The position numbers and the translations under genes were made by a program. Below the pieces are notes generated by a model, which saw only the letters and a list, made by a program, of their open reading frames with translations, had not been told where the DNA came from and searched no databases. From Nemertoderma westbladi (Eukaryota > Xenacoelomorpha > Nemertodermatida > Nemertodermatidae), in the NCBI GenBank assembly GCA_032718475.1, contig JAUCBJ010000311.1:1-43334 (forward strand): 43,334 bases of DNA. Reading direction: 5' to 3'. Shown piece after piece: positions 41,555 through 43,334 of the stretch; the stretch's first letter is position 1; every line of letters begins with the position of its first letter.

Positions 41555-41860
41555 TTGGGCTTACAGCGTGTCACTGCGTCTACCTTTGATCTTTTGGTCT
41601 TACACTTAGGTAGCAAGGATCGAACGCTGTCTAACCTTTCAGGCGATGGGCGAATAACTCTAAGATGGTATTGCGGGTTGTCTCTCGTCTACATTCCCGT
41701 GATGTTCCCGTTCATTGCTGCGGCCCGATCTCTAGCTGGCCATCCTGTCCCTGAGTTTGTTCACCGTAGTGAAACCATATTAAAACAGATAGAAAGGCTG
41801 AGAGATGTGACTAGTATTTCTGACTTTATTACAAAACATATAATAACTATTATACAATAA
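41555..41860 (+). CDS. Unrecognised 101-codon open frame
   Basis: The frame has a hydrophobic middle (LRWYCGLSLVYIPVMFPFIA) and a polar C-terminal part. It could be a small membrane-associated fragment or the tail of a retroelement protein. The stop at 41858 is followed by AATAAACAATG, overlapping a possible AATAAA poly(A) signal (41857-41862). Composition resembles the less AT-rich block to its left. I cannot assign a function. Confidence 0.25.
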   Translation: MGLQRVTASTFDLLVLHLGSKDRTLSNLSGDGRITLRWYCGLSLVYIPVMFPFIAAARSLAGHPVPEFVHRSETILKQIERLRDVTSISDFITKHIITIIQ

Positions 41861-42155
41861 ACAATGTAATCTGAAATAAGACAGAAAGTGAATGATGGAA
41901 ATTGAGTAGTGATTGAGAACTAATGAACGAATCGCACCTTTATATACTAAATTTGTGCCGCAATCAATCGAGAAAATTCTCGATTGTTCTATGGGTTCTA
42001 ACAAGGTTTTAAAGATAGCTTATTGGTCCAGCTAATATATAACTTGCACGACATTGGTTACAATCAAATAACTACAGCCTTATTGGTACAGACAAATGCA
42101 ATTAATTTGTAGCGGTTAATTTAAATGAGTTGAAATTCAGCACAAAAAATAATTC
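41861..42155. other. AT-rich spacer
   Basis: It contains an inverted repeat GAGAATTTTCTC-like core (CGAGAAAATTCTCG at 41970-41983, perfectly palindromic), flanked by CAATC and GATTG (41965-41988). No gene is seen. Confidence 0.5.
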
Positions 42156-42230
42156 GCACTTACTAGGATTCGAACTCGATACCTACTACACTTATAATTT
42201 CCAACGCTCTACCAACTGAGCTACTGAACC
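42156..42230 (-). pseudogene. tRNA-derived sequence with intact pol III boxes
   Basis: On the minus strand, TAGCTCAGTTGGTAGAGCG (A box with a perfect D stem GCTC/GAGC) is followed after about 35 bases by AGTTCGAATCC (B box). A run of six T follows about 10 bases downstream (about 42142-42149), as for a pol III terminator. The acceptor, anticodon and T stems do not pair well, so this is not a working tRNA; a tRNA pseudogene or the head of a SINE fits better. No anticodon can be assigned with confidence. Confidence 0.65.
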
Positions 42231-42579
42231 ACCTGCCCGATAGATGCATAATAGATAGAACCAATACGAATGAGAACTCAAAGCAATCTTTACAAAGTTA
42301 ATTCGAATAAAATAAAATTTTGAAAATCCACGGCATTTAGGGAATATAATTCTATACCGCTCCATGAAAACAGGATATTATCGTGCATAAAATATACGGT
42401 TTTCACCAATAATCAATCAAACTATAGAATACTTAGGGCGTACTTACATATTTACAATTAAATTTCAAACAATACTTCCTTTTTACGTAATGATTCGATA
42501 CAAAAATAATTACAAATTCAAACTTTACGTATTTATGGCTTTACTAAGTAAGTACAATATAAATCTAAATTAAATTCAC

Positions 42580-43130
42580 CAATGTAAATCTATTGCATCT
42601 CAGATATTGCATAAATTCAAACAATTACAAATACAAATAAATGAAAACAATAAGAAAGGCTCGCAAGTCTTCCATCTACTATTGTATCTCAAATATTGCA
42701 TAAATTCAAGTAATTACAAATACTTTCGTACCTAAATGTAGATTGCATAATAATTACAAATATGAGTCTTTCTGAGCACAAATTTTTCTGTCTATAAAAC
42801 TTTCTCTTTAGGTACAAATACTGCTTATAAGATATAAATTGCATAATATTCGGAACAATATAAATTGCATAAGTTCAGAATAATATAAATTGCATAAGTT
42901 CGAAATAATCACGTAAATATAAGATATAAATTCTTACTAAATATAAATCTTACTAAATATAAGTCTTTACTTAAATATTAATATAAACTGCATAAGTTTA
43001 GAATAATAAAAACCTTGCATCTCAAATATGAAACATAAATCTTTCAAATATAAGTTCCTTCTAAATATAAACTTTCTAAATTTCATAAATTCGGAACAAT
43101 ACAAATTGCATAAGTTTTTTAAATATAAAA
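42580..43130. repeat. Degenerate ~25-bp AT-rich repeats
   Basis: ATATAAATTGCATAAGTTC plus AGAATAAT or GAAATAAT recurs at about 25-26-bp steps (42834-42910) and again near 42985 and 43095. A related AAATATTGCATAAATTCAA occurs at 42602 and 42690. The 20-bp words AAGAAAGGCTCGCAAGTCTT (42652) and AAGAAAGGCTCACGAGTCTT (43159) repeat in direct orientation about 507 bp apart and may bound this stretch. Confidence 0.65.
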
Positions 43131-43200
43131 CATATAATTCAAATAAATCACAAATCATAAGAAAGGCTCACGAGTCTTCCGTCCACCCTTGCCCTCCCTT

Positions 43201-43332
43201 TTATCGCTTAGTTGATCGAGCCCTGCCGCGTCCTCGAAAACTGCGCACAGGTGACTTTGCTCGCGATATGGGACTAATGGGGCGAGTCACTGGTTTACTT
43301 GGGACGTTGAGAGACGGTGCAACTATTTCCTC
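43201..43332 (-). CDS. Possible C-terminal coding end entering from the right edge
   Basis: A 43-codon stop-free minus frame runs from the window edge to TAA (43201-43203). It ends in SFRGRGRARSTKR after a Pro/Ser-rich stretch with PVTRPISPISRAKSPVRS. The local GC content is clearly higher than the AT-rich DNA next to it, and the arginine/glycine tail resembles nucleic-acid-binding tails such as retroelement gag or RNA-binding proteins. Too little is visible for a call. Confidence 0.35.
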   Translation of the reverse strand, partial: EEIVAPSLNVPSKPVTRPISPISRAKSPVRSFRGRGRARSTKR

Positions 43333-43334
43333 GC

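Noticed and set aside
42156-42230. A functional tRNA gene.
   Set aside because: Only the D stem pairs properly; acceptor, anticodon and T stems contain several mismatches.

Overview
This window looks like repeat-dominated nuclear DNA from an animal. The background is AT-rich, no gene is bacterial in layout, and most recognisable coding sequence comes from decayed transposable elements: two kinds of non-LTR reverse transcriptase, a C-terminal piece of another non-LTR protein, and a MULE-like transposase scrap. The better-preserved reverse transcriptase (31.9-34.6 kb) belongs to a family I associate with sponges and cnidarians. That is a recollection, not a search result. I see no convincing host gene; only a short open stretch entering from the right edge (43.2-43.3 kb, minus) might be one.

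Layout. 1-1.1 kb: flank with a poly-G/poly-C palindrome. 1.12-21.93 kb: one uninterrupted satellite of a 19-bp unit, roughly 1,095 copies, with nested higher-order duplications. 21.9-24.3 kb: AT-rich DNA, a decayed TTGACATACT array, a dispersed module, a C-rich foldback cluster and a 36-bp minisatellite. 24.3-25.1 kb: decayed reverse transcriptase, minus. 25.1-26.9 kb: hairpins, poly-G, another dispersed module. 26.87-28.44 kb: a non-autonomous piggyBac-like element with TTAA flanks and an internal ~160-bp tandem repeat. 28.84-30.40 kb: 391 perfect copies of CAGT. 30.8-31.9 kb: a modular repeat with a direct copy of one module at each end. 31.9-34.6 kb: reverse transcriptase with zinc knuckle and putative restriction-like endonuclease, broken by three small indels. 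34.6-35.4 kb: a possible second piggyBac-like element carrying a ~34-bp minisatellite. 35.4-43.3 kb: AT-rich DNA with fragments of a MULE and a non-LTR element, a tRNA-derived sequence and degenerate short repeats.

Nothing here works as a pathway. The theme is tandem repeats at every scale (4, 17, 19, 25, 34, 36, 160 and 171 bp), several of them inside or beside mobile elements, together with repeated long G or C runs, often at element ends. The best candidates for something undescribed are the 19-bp satellite with its multi-level organisation, the piggyBac-like element with its subterminal palindromes, and the modular 30.8-31.9 kb repeat.
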